This document shows positions 24,881-33,061 of a stretch of DNA of 33,186 bases, in pieces. The DNA is from Nonomuraea terrae (GTDB lineage Bacteria; Actinomycetota; Actinomycetes; Streptosporangiales; Streptosporangiaceae). Every line of letters starts with the position of its first letter. Positions within the stretch are counted from its first letter, which is position 1. Location: the NCBI RefSeq assembly GCF_004348995.1, contig NZ_SMKQ01000086.1, positions 1 through 33,186 on the forward strand, in the 5' to 3' direction. The notes under the pieces are model-generated. The model did no database searches and was not told the DNA's origin. It was given only the letters and a program-made list of their open reading frames with translations. The translations under genes were made by a program, and so were the position numbers.

Positions 24881-24887
24881 TCCCACT

Positions 24888-25805
24888 ATGGCATCGCCTA
24901 CAGGAACCACCGACGCACCCTTCGGCCGTATGCTGACTGCGATGGTCACGCCGTTCACGCCCAACGGTGAGGTCGATGATGCGGCTGTGCGACGTCTTGC
25001 CACCTATCTGGTGGATGAGCAGCGTAACGACGGTTTGATCGTCAACGGGACGACCGGTGAGTCGCCCACCACCTCGGACGACGAGAAGCAGCGCATCGTC
25101 AGCGCCGTTGTCGAGGCGGTCGGCGATCGCGCGACCGTTGTGGCAGGGGCGGGCACCAACGACACGCGCCACAGCGTCGAGCTCGCGAAACAGGCGGCAC
25201 GTGCCGGTGCGCACGGCCTGCTGGTGGTGACGCCTTACTACAACAAGCCGCCGCAAGAGGGCCTGTATCGGCACTTCAGCGCTGTCGCCGATGCAACCGA
25301 CCTTCCTGTGATGCTTTACGACATCCCGGGGCGGAGCGGCGTACCGATCAAGACGGAAACGTTGATCCGCCTGGCGCAGCACGATCGCATCGTGGCTGTC
25401 AAGGACGCGAAGGGTGACCTGTTCGGCGCCAGCCAGGTGATGATCTCGACCGATCTCGCCTTCTACTCCGGCGACGACCTGCTCAACCTGGCCTGGCTGT
25501 CGCTGGGCGCCGCCGGGTTCGTCAGTGTCGTCGGACACGTGGTGGGCGCCGAGCTGGCGCGCATGATCCGCCTGTTCCAGAGTGGCGATGTCGAGGAGGC
25601 GCGGGCGATCAACAGCCAGCTGGCTCCCGTGGTCGACGGCATCATGCTCCGTGCGGGTGGCGCGATCATGGCGAAGGCCGCTCTGGGCATGGTGGGGATG
25701 CCGGTCGGTCCAGTACGGCTTCCGCTCGTGGAAGCAACGGAAAAGCAAATCGCCGAGCTGCGTGCTTGCCTGGTGGCCGGCGGGGTGAAATTGACAGACG
25801 CATAG
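24888..25805 (+). CDS. dapA: 4-hydroxy-tetrahydrodipicolinate synthase
   Basis: DapA condenses pyruvate with aspartate semialdehyde, the first committed step to diaminopimelate and lysine. The 305-residue TIM-barrel protein shows GTTGE at residues 54-58, YYNKPPQEGLYRHF at 117-130, catalytic Y144 in YDIPGRSG, and Schiff-base K172 in AVKDAKGD. I chose ATG 24888 because it gives the usual family length and sits 7 nt after a TACCGT box; an in-frame ATG-proximal extension to 24747 has no family match. RNase J follows 54 nt downstream, as in Streptomyces, so the two are probably co-transcribed. Confidence 0.97.
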   Translation: MASPTGTTDAPFGRMLTAMVTPFTPNGEVDDAAVRRLATYLVDEQRNDGLIVNGTTGESPTTSDDEKQRIVSAVVEAVGDRATVVAGAGTNDTRHSVELAKQAARAGAHGLLVVTPYYNKPPQEGLYRHFSAVADATDLPVMLYDIPGRSGVPIKTETLIRLAQHDRIVAVKDAKGDLFGASQVMISTDLAFYSGDDLLNLAWLSLGAAGFVSVVGHVVGAELARMIRLFQSGDVEEARAINSQLAPVVDGIMLRAGGAIMAKAALGMVGMPVGPVRLPLVEATEKQIAELRACLVAGGVKLTDA

Positions 25806-25859
25806 GAATGGGGAGGAACCAGAAGTTTTGAGAACACGATCTGACCGTGGGGGCCAGGC

Positions 25860-27545
25860 ATGAGCCATCCGCATCCTGAGCTTGGCCCCCCACCCGCGCT
25901 GCCTGAAGGCGGCCTGCGCATCGTTGCGCTCGGCGGGTTGGGGGAGATCGGCAGGAACATGGCCGTCTTCGAATATGAGGGTCGCCTGCTGATCGTCGAT
26001 TGCGGGGTGTTGTTCCCCGAGCCCGACCAGCCGGGCGTCGACCTCATCCTGCCCGATTTCGAATACATCAGGGACCGGCTCGACGACATCGAAGCCGTAG
26101 TCCTCACGCACGCCCACGAGGACCACATCGGGGCGGTGCCGTACCTTCTGCGTGAGCGGCGCAACATTCCGCTCATCGGCTCCAGACTCACGCTTGCCCT
26201 GATCGAGGCCAAGCTCACCGAGCACAGGATCCAGCCGACCAAACACGAGGTCGTCGAGGGAGAGCGGCACCGCTTCGGGCCGTTCGACTGCGAGTTCCTC
26301 GCCGTCAACCACTCGATCCCCGACGCGCTCGCCGTGGCCATCAGGACCCCGGCGGGCATTGTGCTGCACACCGGCGACTTCCGGATGGACCAGCTGCCGA
26401 GCGACGGCCGTCTCACCGACCTGGGCGGTTTCGCCCGGCTCGGTACAGAGGGCGTCGATCTGCTGATGTCCGACTCCACCAACGCCGAGGTGCCGGGCTT
26501 CGTCACCAGTGAGCGGGAGATCGGGCCGGTCATCGACGAGGTGATCCGCACCTCCGAGCAGCGGGTCATCGTGGCCAGCTTCGCCTCGCACGTACACCGC
26601 ATCCAGCAGGTCATGGATGCTGCCGCCCGGCATAGGCGCAAGGTGGCTCTGGTCGGGCGTTCCATGGTCCGCAACATGGGCGTGGCCCGGGACCTCGGAT
26701 ATCTGAAGGTGCCGCCGGACCTGATCGTCGACGCGCGCGACATCGAGGAATGGCCGCCGAAGGACGTAGTGCTTGTCTGCACCGGTTCGCAAGGCGAGCC
26801 GATGGCGGCGCTGTCGAGGATGGCCAACCGTGACCATCCGATCCGCATCGCCGAAGGCGACACCGTGCTGCTGGCATCGTCGCTGGTGCCCGGGAACGAG
26901 ACCGCGGTCAACAAGGTCATCAACGGGCTCACCAGGTGGGGCGCCCGGGTCGTGCACAAGGGCAACGCCAAGGTGCACGTCTCCGGTCACGCGGCCGCGG
27001 GTGAGCTTCTGTACGTCCTGAACCTGACCCGGCCCTCGAACTTCATGCCGGTGCACGGCGAGTGGCGCCACCTGCGCGCGCACGCCAAGCTCGCAGCGCT
27101 CACCGGCGTGCCCGACGACCACATCGTGATCGCCGAAGACGGCGTCGTGGTGGACCTGGTCGACGGCAGGGCGAAGATCGTCGGTGCCGTGCACGCCGGC
27201 TACGTCTACGTGGACGGCTCGTCGGTGGGCGAGATCACCGACACCTCGCTGAAGGACCGCAGGATCCTCGGCGACGAGGGGTTCATCTCCGTGGTCGTCG
27301 TCGTCGACTCCAGCACCGGCAAGCTCACCGCCGGCCCCGAGATCCACGCGCGTGGATCGGGCATCGACCCCCAGCAGTTCGATGAGTTCATCCCGCAGAT
27401 CCAGCGAGCCCTTGAAGAGAAGGCCGCGGACGGCGTGGTGGACATGCAGGAGATCCGCCGGGTGGTGCGCCGTACCGTGGGCCGCTGGGTCAGCGACACC
27501 TACCGCCGCCGACCCATGATCATCCCGGTGATACTCGAGGTCTGA
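25860..27545 (+). CDS. rnj: Ribonuclease J
   Basis: RNase J is a metallo-beta-lactamase/beta-CASP nuclease with 5'-to-3' exo- and endonuclease activity in mRNA turnover and rRNA maturation. The 561-residue protein has the zinc motif HAHEDH at residues 84-89, further ligands in FLAVNHSIPDA and VLHTGDFRMD, and beta-CASP segments SFASHVHRIQQ and VHVSGHAAAGEL. The C-terminal dimerisation domain continues to RRRPMIIPVILEV. Length is normal for actinomycetes. It lies with dapA, and the window also holds PNPase, so two main RNA-decay enzymes are encoded here. The start at ATG 25860 has only a weak G-rich upstream sequence. Confidence 0.97.
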   Translation: MSHPHPELGPPPALPEGGLRIVALGGLGEIGRNMAVFEYEGRLLIVDCGVLFPEPDQPGVDLILPDFEYIRDRLDDIEAVVLTHAHEDHIGAVPYLLRERRNIPLIGSRLTLALIEAKLTEHRIQPTKHEVVEGERHRFGPFDCEFLAVNHSIPDALAVAIRTPAGIVLHTGDFRMDQLPSDGRLTDLGGFARLGTEGVDLLMSDSTNAEVPGFVTSEREIGPVIDEVIRTSEQRVIVASFASHVHRIQQVMDAAARHRRKVALVGRSMVRNMGVARDLGYLKVPPDLIVDARDIEEWPPKDVVLVCTGSQGEPMAALSRMANRDHPIRIAEGDTVLLASSLVPGNETAVNKVINGLTRWGARVVHKGNAKVHVSGHAAAGELLYVLNLTRPSNFMPVHGEWRHLRAHAKLAALTGVPDDHIVIAEDGVVVDLVDGRAKIVGAVHAGYVYVDGSSVGEITDTSLKDRRILGDEGFISVVVVVDSSTGKLTAGPEIHARGSGIDPQQFDEFIPQIQRALEEKAADGVVDMQEIRRVVRRTVGRWVSDTYRRRPMIIPVILEV

Positions 27546-27555
27546 CCCTCCCGAC

Positions 27556-27585
27556 GGTACGGCAGGCAGCTCGGCCTGCCGTACC
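27556..27585 (+). terminator. Hairpin terminator after RNase J
   Basis: GGTACGGCAGGC and GCCTGCCGTACC form a perfect 12-bp stem with a 6-nt loop, 10 nt after the stop. The symmetry would let it act on the convergent ABC operon too. Confidence 0.8.
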
Positions 27586-27606
27586 CGAGGAAGGCCGGAC
27601 ATCCAA

Positions 27607-27630
27607 CGGCCCCCGTTGCCCGTGGGGCCG
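27607..27630 (-). terminator. Possible terminator of the ABC transporter operon
   Basis: CGGCCCC and GGGGCCG form a 7-bp stem with a 10-nt loop, 40 nt beyond the minus-strand permease stop. There is no T-run. Confidence 0.4.
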
Positions 27631-27670
27631 GCCTGTCCTCCCCTGCTGGGCTGTCGTGTGCGCACGTCGG

Positions 27671-28447
27671 TCAAATGTCCTTTCGGCGGATCAGCCACAT
27701 GGCGGCAAGCAGGGGAACGGCTGCGTAGGCGACCAGGCACACGGCCGCCAGCGCCGGTGGCAGGAGCGAGCCGTACACCGAAGAAGCGTTGCTGCCGCCG
27801 ATGAGCTGGCGCGGGAGCGCGCCGATCATCACAGAGCCGAGACGTTCGCTCCAGGGCTCCGGAATGTTGCCGATGACCATGGGGATCACGTAGACGAGAC
27901 CGACGATGATGGCGATCGCCCCGGCGGTGGAGCGTAGGAGTGCGCCGAGCCCCAGGCCGAGCAGCGCGAACGCCGGCACGGTGAGGCTGAGCGCGATCAG
28001 GAACGGCAGCCGGTCGGAGAAGGCGCCGGCGTACGCGCCGGAGAAGCGGTCGCCGAGCACCCCTCGGCTCACGATGTAGGTGCCGAACGTCGTCAGCAGG
28101 CCGACGGCCAGGCCCAGCGCGCCCACGATCGCCGCTTTGGCTGCCACGATCGGCCAGCGACGGGGGACCATCGTGGCGCTCGTCCTGATCAGTCCGGTCG
28201 CGTATTCCGACGTGATCGCCAGCGTGCCGAGGATGCCCAGGCAGAGCTGGGGCACGATGACGAGCACTTCCTCCAGGTCCGCGATCCGGGCGCCCGGCTG
28301 CTTCTCGGTGGGAGCGGCGTCGTACATGCCGGCGGCCATCACCGCGAGTGCGAAGCCCAGCAGGACGGTGCCAAGACCGAGGCCGAGGATCAGCTGGGTC
28401 GAGCGGACCGAGCGGATTTTCAGCCATTCGGAGGTGAGAACGCTCAT
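27671..28447 (-). CDS. ABC-2 type transporter permease
   Basis: The 258-residue protein begins MSVLTSEWLKIRSVRST, the opening of a large actinomycete ABC-2 permease family. It has about six membrane helices and the conserved ITSEYATGLIRTS segment before helix 3. LLRSTAGAIAIIVGLVYVIP marks the fourth. It resembles the permease at 28647 (shared SEWLK, TSEYATG, RSTAGAI), pointing to an ancient duplication and a heterodimeric channel. ATG 28447 overlaps the stop of the 68-codon ORF (ATGA), so translation is coupled. The operon probably exports a drug, lipid or peptide. Confidence 0.92.
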   Translation of the reverse strand: MSVLTSEWLKIRSVRSTQLILGLGLGTVLLGFALAVMAAGMYDAAPTEKQPGARIADLEEVLVIVPQLCLGILGTLAITSEYATGLIRTSATMVPRRWPIVAAKAAIVGALGLAVGLLTTFGTYIVSRGVLGDRFSGAYAGAFSDRLPFLIALSLTVPAFALLGLGLGALLRSTAGAIAIIVGLVYVIPMVIGNIPEPWSERLGSVMIGALPRQLIGGSNASSVYGSLLPPALAAVCLVAYAAVPLLAAMWLIRRKDI

Positions 28448-28650
28448 GCGGACATCCGTTCGGCGTAGATGGTCATCGCCAATGCATTGGCCCGAGGCGT
28501 GAGGAGAACAACATCTGCGCTCATCGCCGGGCGCCACGGCGTTGAGCTTCTGCTCCGACTCACTGACGCGTGCACTCCCTGTCGATGCGCCGGGGCGAAG
28601 GTGAGAGGGTTTTCGGGCAGCTTGGAGTGGGTGTCGGTGGGCGAGGTCAT
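28444..28650 (-). CDS. 68-residue coupled ORF inside the ABC operon, unknown function
   Basis: The frame begins with ATG overlapping the permease-2 stop (ATGA at 28647-28650) and ends with TGA overlapping the permease-1 ATG (ATGA at 28444-28447). Both junctions therefore have the geometry of translational coupling. The product starts MTSPTDTHSKLPENPL, has a Ser/Arg-rich middle, and ends VVLLTPRANALAMTIYAERM plus SA. There is no signal peptide, membrane segment or known domain. It may be a real small protein, or only a translated spacer that carries ribosomes to the next gene. Confidence 0.45.
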   Translation of the reverse strand: MTSPTDTHSKLPENPLTFAPAHRQGVHASVSRSRSSTPWRPAMSADVVLLTPRANALAMTIYAERMSA

Positions 28651-29411
28651 GCGTCTCTCCGCCTGAGGGTGTAAGAGCCGATGGCGAGGGTGACGACGGG
28701 GTAGGCGAACAGCAGGGCCAGTGCGGCCCACGGCGGCAGGAAACCGTCGCCCAGACGGGACGAGAGCCGTTCGTCCGCGATCTGCGGCACGAGGTTGGGC
28801 AGGAGAAGCGTCGAGACGCGTGTGTTCCAGGGCGGCGGCAGGTAGACGGCGATGCCGGGCAGCACGAAGAGCAGCGCGATGACCGACACGATCGCTCCTG
28901 CCGTCGACCTGATCACAGCGCCGAGGCCGAGCCCCACCAACGCCAGCGCGGTCGCTGACAGACCCGAGGCGAGCAACATCGGCAACTCGTCGGCGAACGA
29001 CGCCTCGTTGAAGCCCAGGTAGCGATCGCCCGCCATCAGACGGCTGGTCGCATGGGTGACGAAGAGGATCACGTGGGCCGCCAGGAACATGGTCAGACCG
29101 ACGACGCCGCTCTTGGCCAGGAGTAAGGTCCCGCGTTTCGGCACGGCGACCAGGCTCGTGCGGATGGTGCCCGTGGCGTACTCGGACGTGATGGTGAGCA
29201 CTCCGAGCACGGCGAGGCTCATCTGGAGGAGAGGGAGGAATCCCTGCTCCGGAGCGGCGGCGCGCACGCTGCCGCGCTCGTCGGCGAGGCCGGTCGCGTA
29301 AAGCGTCCACACGATGCCGAGGACTATGGGCAGAGCAGCGGTCGCCATCGCGTGATAGGTGGACGCCACCGAGCGCAACTTGAGCCATTCGGAGGAAAAG
29401 ACCGCTGTCAT
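28647..29411 (-). CDS. ABC-2 type transporter permease
   Basis: The 254-residue protein begins MTAVFSSEWLKLRSVASTYH and has about six hydrophobic helices. It shares TITSEYATGTIRTS and IRSTAGAIVSVIALLFVLPG with the second permease of the operon. ATG 29411 overlaps the ATPase stop by 4 nt. The pair would form the membrane channel driven by the ATPase at 29408. Confidence 0.92.
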   Translation of the reverse strand: MTAVFSSEWLKLRSVASTYHAMATAALPIVLGIVWTLYATGLADERGSVRAAAPEQGFLPLLQMSLAVLGVLTITSEYATGTIRTSLVAVPKRGTLLLAKSGVVGLTMFLAAHVILFVTHATSRLMAGDRYLGFNEASFADELPMLLASGLSATALALVGLGLGAVIRSTAGAIVSVIALLFVLPGIAVYLPPPWNTRVSTLLLPNLVPQIADERLSSRLGDGFLPPWAALALLFAYPVVTLAIGSYTLRRRDA

Positions 29412-30127
29412 CGGGCGCCTCCGTACTGGACGCTGCCGGCGGTCAGCGCCAGGTAGGCGTCTTCGAGCGAGTGATGGCGGGCCGTCAGCTCCGTCACCGT
29501 GGCCTCTGCGACGAGCCTGCCGCGGCCGACGATGACGATGCGGTCGGCGGTGAGAGCCATCTCGCTCATGAGATGGCTGGAGAGCAGGATCGTCCGGCCC
29601 TGCGCGGCGAGTGAGCGCATCAGCTCACGGATCCACCGCACGCCGTCGGGATCGAGGCCGTTGACCGGCTCATCGAACATCAGCACACCCGGATCGCCCA
29701 GCAACGCGGCGGCGATGCCGAGCCGCTGTTTCATGCCGAGGGAGAACCCACTCACGCGCTTGCGCGCCACGCCGCCCAGCCCCACCTGGTCGAGCACCTC
29801 GGCCACGCGTCTCGACCCGATGTCGTTGGTGCGGGCCAGGCAGAGCAGATGGTCGTAGGCACTGCGCCCGCCGTGAACGGCGCCCGCGTCGAGGAGCGCG
29901 CCCACCTCACGCATCGGCCTGCGGAGCGAGGCGTATCGGCGCCCGCTGACGAGCGCCTGGCCGGAGGTCGGCGCATCGAGGCCGAGGATCAGGCGCAACG
30001 TCGTGGACTTGCCCGCGCCGTTGGGCCCGAGGAAGCCGGTCACGTGGCCGGGCTGGACCGTGAAGGACAGGTCGTGTACCGCGAGGGTGCTGCCATAGCG
30101 CTTCGTGAGGTGGTGGAGTTCGATCAC
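29408..30127 (-). CDS. ABC transporter ATP-binding protein
   Basis: The 239-residue protein has Walker A GPNGAGKS at residues 34-41, the signature SGFSLGMKQR at 126-135, Walker B LMFDEP at 149-154 and switch H185 in SSHLMSE. It belongs to the CcmA-like/ABC-2 exporter group such as BcrA, which often works in antibiotic resistance. I chose GTG 30127 because the ATPase fold starts there (VIELHHLTKRYG); the frame extends to 30172 without family similarity. It heads the leftward operon and is divergent from the histidine kinase by 112 nt. Confidence 0.94.
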   Translation of the reverse strand: MIELHHLTKRYGSTLAVHDLSFTVQPGHVTGFLGPNGAGKSTTLRLILGLDAPTSGQALVSGRRYASLRRPMREVGALLDAGAVHGGRSAYDHLLCLARTNDIGSRRVAEVLDQVGLGGVARKRVSGFSLGMKQRLGIAAALLGDPGVLMFDEPVNGLDPDGVRWIRELMRSLAAQGRTILLSSHLMSEMALTADRIVIVGRGRLVAEATVTELTARHHSLEDAYLALTAGSVQYGGAR

Positions 30128-30187
30128 GCCGTAGAGGATGCCGGGCGGCGGGCCGCCGGCGCGTCGGACCACGGTTGGAACTTCAAG

Positions 30188-30205
30188 GTCAAACCCTGGG
30201 TTGAC
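30188..30205. promoter_or_regulatory. Putative operator between ABC operon and two-component genes
   Basis: GTCAA and TTGAC form inverted half-sites, with further partial symmetry inside, centred in the 112-nt divergent gap. TTGACG at 30201-30206 can also serve as a -35 hexamer for the kinase gene, 20 nt before its -10 box. A NarL-type regulator would be expected to bind such a dyad, but I cannot show this from sequence. Confidence 0.4.
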
Positions 30206-30226
30206 GTGCGAGCTCCGCTTCGGCGC

Positions 30227-30232
30227 TACGGT
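30227..30232 (+). promoter_or_regulatory. -10 box TACGGT for the histidine kinase, leaderless
   Basis: TACGGT ends 7 nt before GTG 30240 with no Shine-Dalgarno sequence. TTGACG lies 20 nt upstream, slightly far for a -35. Confidence 0.55.
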
Positions 30233-30239
30233 TCAACGC

Positions 30240-31436
30240 GTGGCCGACACGTATCCCTTCTTCGCCAGGCCCCTGAGCCGTCGCCAGCTCGTCACGCTGG
30301 ATGCGGTGGCCGGGATGTGCTTGGCGTTCGTGTTCCTCACCGTGACCGTCCACGCCACCGCACTGCCGCCGTGGGCCCGGATCGCCCTTCCGCTCGGGCT
30401 GGGCCTGCCCCTGGCCGCGCGCCGCCTGTGGCCGCTGCCTGTCTTCTGCTTGACGCTCGTGTTCGCCGTCTTCGCCGCAGTGATCGGCGCCGTGGGTTTC
30501 GCCTACATCGCGCCCGCGTACGCCCTTTACATCGTCGCGCTGTCCGACAAGCTCGGCCCCGCGGTCCCGACGTCGGCCATCGGTGTGGTGAGCCTGAGCA
30601 CCGTCCTCGCCCTGACGGTGGCGGGCACGCCTCGAGACACCGCTCCCGACTGGCTGCTCCACATCGACCAGCCGCTTCTCGGCATCGCGGCTCTGGGCGG
30701 AGCCTGGACGGTCGGTCGGGCCGTGCGGGAGCGCAGGTTCTACGCCGCCCGTGAGGCCGAACGGATGGCGGCGCAGGCGGTGACCGACGAGCGGCTACGC
30801 ATCGCCCGCGAGTTGCACGACGTGGTCACGCACAGCGTGGGGCTGATCGCCGTCAAGGCCGGGGTCGCCAATCACGTCATGGCCACCAAACCAGAGGAGG
30901 CGCACGACGCCCTGCGCGTCATCGAGACCGCAAGCCGGAGTGCCCTGGTCGAGATGCGTCATCTGCTCGGCGTGCTCAGATCCACGGCGGCTCCTGACCT
31001 TGTGCCCGCGCCCGGCCCGGCGGGGATTCAGCAATTGGTCGAGCGGGTCAGGCAGGCGGGGGTCGAGGTGGAGTTCGAGCTCCACGTCGAAGCCCGTCAC
31101 CGTGCGGGCCAGTCCGAGAGCGGGGAGTGGGACGGGCTGCCCGACGGCTTGGGGCTGTCGGTCTATCGCATCGTGCAGGAGGCGCTCACCAACGTGGTCA
31201 AGCACGCCCTGCCGGCGCACTGCCGAGTGTCGGTGGTGGCCGACGGGAAACAGGTCCGGATCGAGGTCGTCGATGACGGGCGGGGGAGGTGTTCGCCGGC
31301 CGCTGACGGTGCCGGGCATGGTCTGATCGGGATGCGGGAGCGGGTCACGATGTACGGCGGCGTGTTCGAAGCCGGGAGTCTGCGCGGGCGGGGATTCCGG
31401 GTCTTCGCGACGTTGCCCTATCAGGAGGTGTCGTGA
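30240..31436 (+). CDS. Sensor histidine kinase (HisKA_3, NarL partner type)
   Basis: The 398-residue protein has about five N-terminal membrane helices (roughly residues 18-150) with short loops and no large sensor domain. This suits an intramembrane-sensing kinase of the type linked to ABC exporters. The phosphoacceptor is H193 in RIARELHDVVTHS. The HATPase region shows LSVYRIVQEALTNVVKHA, VVDDGRG and GLIGMRERVTMYGG. GTG 30240 is chosen from the leaderless -10 box and because upstream sequence lacks similarity. The stop overlaps the regulator start (GTGA), so the pair is one unit. Confidence 0.94.
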   Translation: MADTYPFFARPLSRRQLVTLDAVAGMCLAFVFLTVTVHATALPPWARIALPLGLGLPLAARRLWPLPVFCLTLVFAVFAAVIGAVGFAYIAPAYALYIVALSDKLGPAVPTSAIGVVSLSTVLALTVAGTPRDTAPDWLLHIDQPLLGIAALGGAWTVGRAVRERRFYAAREAERMAAQAVTDERLRIARELHDVVTHSVGLIAVKAGVANHVMATKPEEAHDALRVIETASRSALVEMRHLLGVLRSTAAPDLVPAPGPAGIQQLVERVRQAGVEVEFELHVEARHRAGQSESGEWDGLPDGLGLSVYRIVQEALTNVVKHALPAHCRVSVVADGKQVRIEVVDDGRGRCSPAADGAGHGLIGMRERVTMYGGVFEAGSLRGRGFRVFATLPYQEVS

Positions 31437-32074
31437 TTCGGGTGGTGGTGGCCGACGATCAGGCGTTGCTGAGGGGGAGTTTCACAGTGCTGGTCGACTC
31501 CGAGCCCGACCTGGAGGTGGTGGGTGAGGCGGCGACTGGCGTCGAGGCCGTTTCGGTGGTGTTGGAGCAGCGTCCGGACGTGGTGCTTATGGACGTACGA
31601 ATGCCGGAAATGGATGGTATTGAGGCTACTCGTCGTATCAAGGATGTCGCGCGGATCCTTGTTGTGACGATGTTCGATCTCGATGCGTACGTTTACGATG
31701 CACTTCGGGCCGGCGCCAGTGGGTTTTTGCTGAAAGATACGCCGCCTGCTGATCTGCTCGCCGCCATTCGGGTGGTCGCGAGTGGCGAGGCATTGCTGGC
31801 TCCTACGGTGACGCGCCGGCTTATTGAGGAGTTCGCCCGCACTCCCGCGCAACCCCGACTGAAAGGCTTGGACGGGGTTACCGAACGGGAGCGGGAAGTG
31901 CTGATGCTCATCGCTCGTGGCTTGTCGAACGGGGAGATAGCGGCGGAGCTGCAGCTGAGCCTTGCCACGGTGAAGACGCACATCACTCGCTTGCTGGCCA
32001 AGTTGGAGGCCCGGGATCGGGCGCAGCTGGTTATTGCGGCTTATGAGAGTGGATTGGTCTCGGCTGCTGGGTGA
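31433..32074 (+). CDS. NarL/FixJ family response regulator
   Basis: The 213-residue protein has a receiver domain with acidic pocket D8, D9, phosphoacceptor D54 in VLMDVRMPEMDG, T79 and K101. A LuxR-type HTH at about 148-205 follows (TEREREVLMLIARGLSNGEI, LATVKTHITRLLAKL). An AGGAGG inside the kinase gene end serves as its Shine-Dalgarno sequence. Its likely target is the divergent ABC-2 operon; this is inferred from position. Confidence 0.96.
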   Translation: MIRVVVADDQALLRGSFTVLVDSEPDLEVVGEAATGVEAVSVVLEQRPDVVLMDVRMPEMDGIEATRRIKDVARILVVTMFDLDAYVYDALRAGASGFLLKDTPPADLLAAIRVVASGEALLAPTVTRRLIEEFARTPAQPRLKGLDGVTEREREVLMLIARGLSNGEIAAELQLSLATVKTHITRLLAKLEARDRAQLVIAAYESGLVSAAG

Positions 32075-32116
32075 TGTCAGGTTTTAGGCGGGGCTCCGTC
32101 ACTCTCCGTTCCCGTG

Positions 32117-32626
32117 TTAAAATTTTCCTGTTGCTTTCGACAGCCACGCCAAGTGCGCGCCGCCGAATGGGCTTTTCCCGTGTCCCACTGCATTCATCAG
32201 CCATTGCGCGGTTCTCTGAGCTTGCATGATCAAATCGGGTGGATAATTCAGCAGCACTTGATGGAGAGCGAATTCGTCTTCGTCGTCGAGTATCAGTCGT
32301 CCGTCTCTCATGCGGATCACGTCCAGGTCGAGGTCGAGCATGGTCACCTCGTCATCCCTCCACTCCGGAATGGTGGTGACGTCGACGTAGATCTCGCTCC
32401 AGTGGGGCGGTGTGTTGAACGAAGCAGTCCACCAGGCGTTGCGAGGAAACAGCATGATCGTTGTTGTCTCCCAGGTGATGAGCGGGCCGTCGTCGCCTTT
32501 GCGGGCTACCGTTCCGCCCGGCACTTCCACCCAGACGCCGTGCTCGTCCTCCCCGAGCAGGCGGCCCGGATGATGCCAGTGCAATGCGCCGCCGTACTTA
32601 CGGAAGACGACTCGCACATCAGTCAT
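32117..32626 (-). CDS. DUF402 family protein
   Basis: The 169-residue protein carries the DUF402 metal-site region, with YVDVTTIPEWRDDEVTMLDL near residues 80-99 and LDVIR then LILDDEDEF near 111-119. Characterised members, FomD and the Ntdp group, hydrolyse nucleotide phosphate esters with divalent metal. The substrate here is unknown. It converges on the response-regulator gene with a 42-nt gap that shows no clear terminator. There is no Shine-Dalgarno sequence before ATG 32626; AAAGAT lies 7 nt upstream but is a poor -10 box. Confidence 0.85.
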   Translation of the reverse strand: MTDVRVVFRKYGGALHWHHPGRLLGEDEHGVWVEVPGGTVARKGDDGPLITWETTTIMLFPRNAWWTASFNTPPHWSEIYVDVTTIPEWRDDEVTMLDLDLDVIRMRDGRLILDDEDEFALHQVLLNYPPDLIMQAQRTAQWLMNAVGHGKSPFGGAHLAWLSKATGKF

Positions 32627-32955
32627 AAGGAGAATCTTTCATATCCGGGCTGTACGCAGAAGGTGCCGGTCGAGTGTTGATGGCCCGGTGCGCGAAAGAT
32701 CCGCGGGATGGCAGGGGCGCACATGTGTGACTAGGACCTGTTTTGAGGCTTTGTCGGGTGTGGAAGCTTTATGCGATGTGGGTGGGTGTTGAAGTCCAGA
32801 GTTGACGGCAGCTCATCGCGTCGCTGGTTTTGTGCAATTCAGTAAGTTCGGCCTGTGGGCTCGCGGCCTTTGTTGCTGGGTATGCGTTGCTGAGTATGGG
32901 GTGCGGGGGTGCGGGGTGCCGGTGATCCGGGGTGCGGTGGTTTGCAGGCTGTCCC
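32627..32955. other. Gene-free stretch
   Basis: No gene is recognised. The segment 32898-32940 is G-rich, with GGTGCGG-like words, and leads into the tandem repeats. Confidence 0.4.
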
Positions 32956-33060
32956 CGATATAGTGATGGTCTGAGTCTTCGTTGGAATAGCAACAGTCTC
33001 AGGGGTGTGTGGGAATAGCAGTGGTTCGCAAGGTGCGTTGGATATGGCAGTGGTCGCAGG
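32956..33060. repeat. Degenerate tandem repeat, about 28-bp period, four units
   Basis: Units start near 32956 (GATATAGTGATGGTCTGAG), 32983 (GGAATAGCAACAGTCTCAGG), 33012 (GGAATAGCAGTGGTTCGCAA) and 33040 (GGATATGGCAGTGGTCGCAG). The 5' part of each unit is best conserved. Spacing is 27-29 bases, so sites fall near 2.5 helical turns apart. The array lies about 100 bases upstream of the start of the next gene. Confidence 0.6.
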
Positions 33061-33061
33061 T

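Noticed and set aside
24315..28427. 1370-codon minus-strand open frame
   Set aside because: It is antisense to dapA and RNase J and continues out of frame through the permease gene. Only the short stretch at 24315-24710 lies in gene-free DNA, and it has no recognisable domain.
32898..32940. G-rich run as a possible G-quadruplex
   Set aside because: The G-tracts are uneven and broken by GTGC words, and no functional context supports it.
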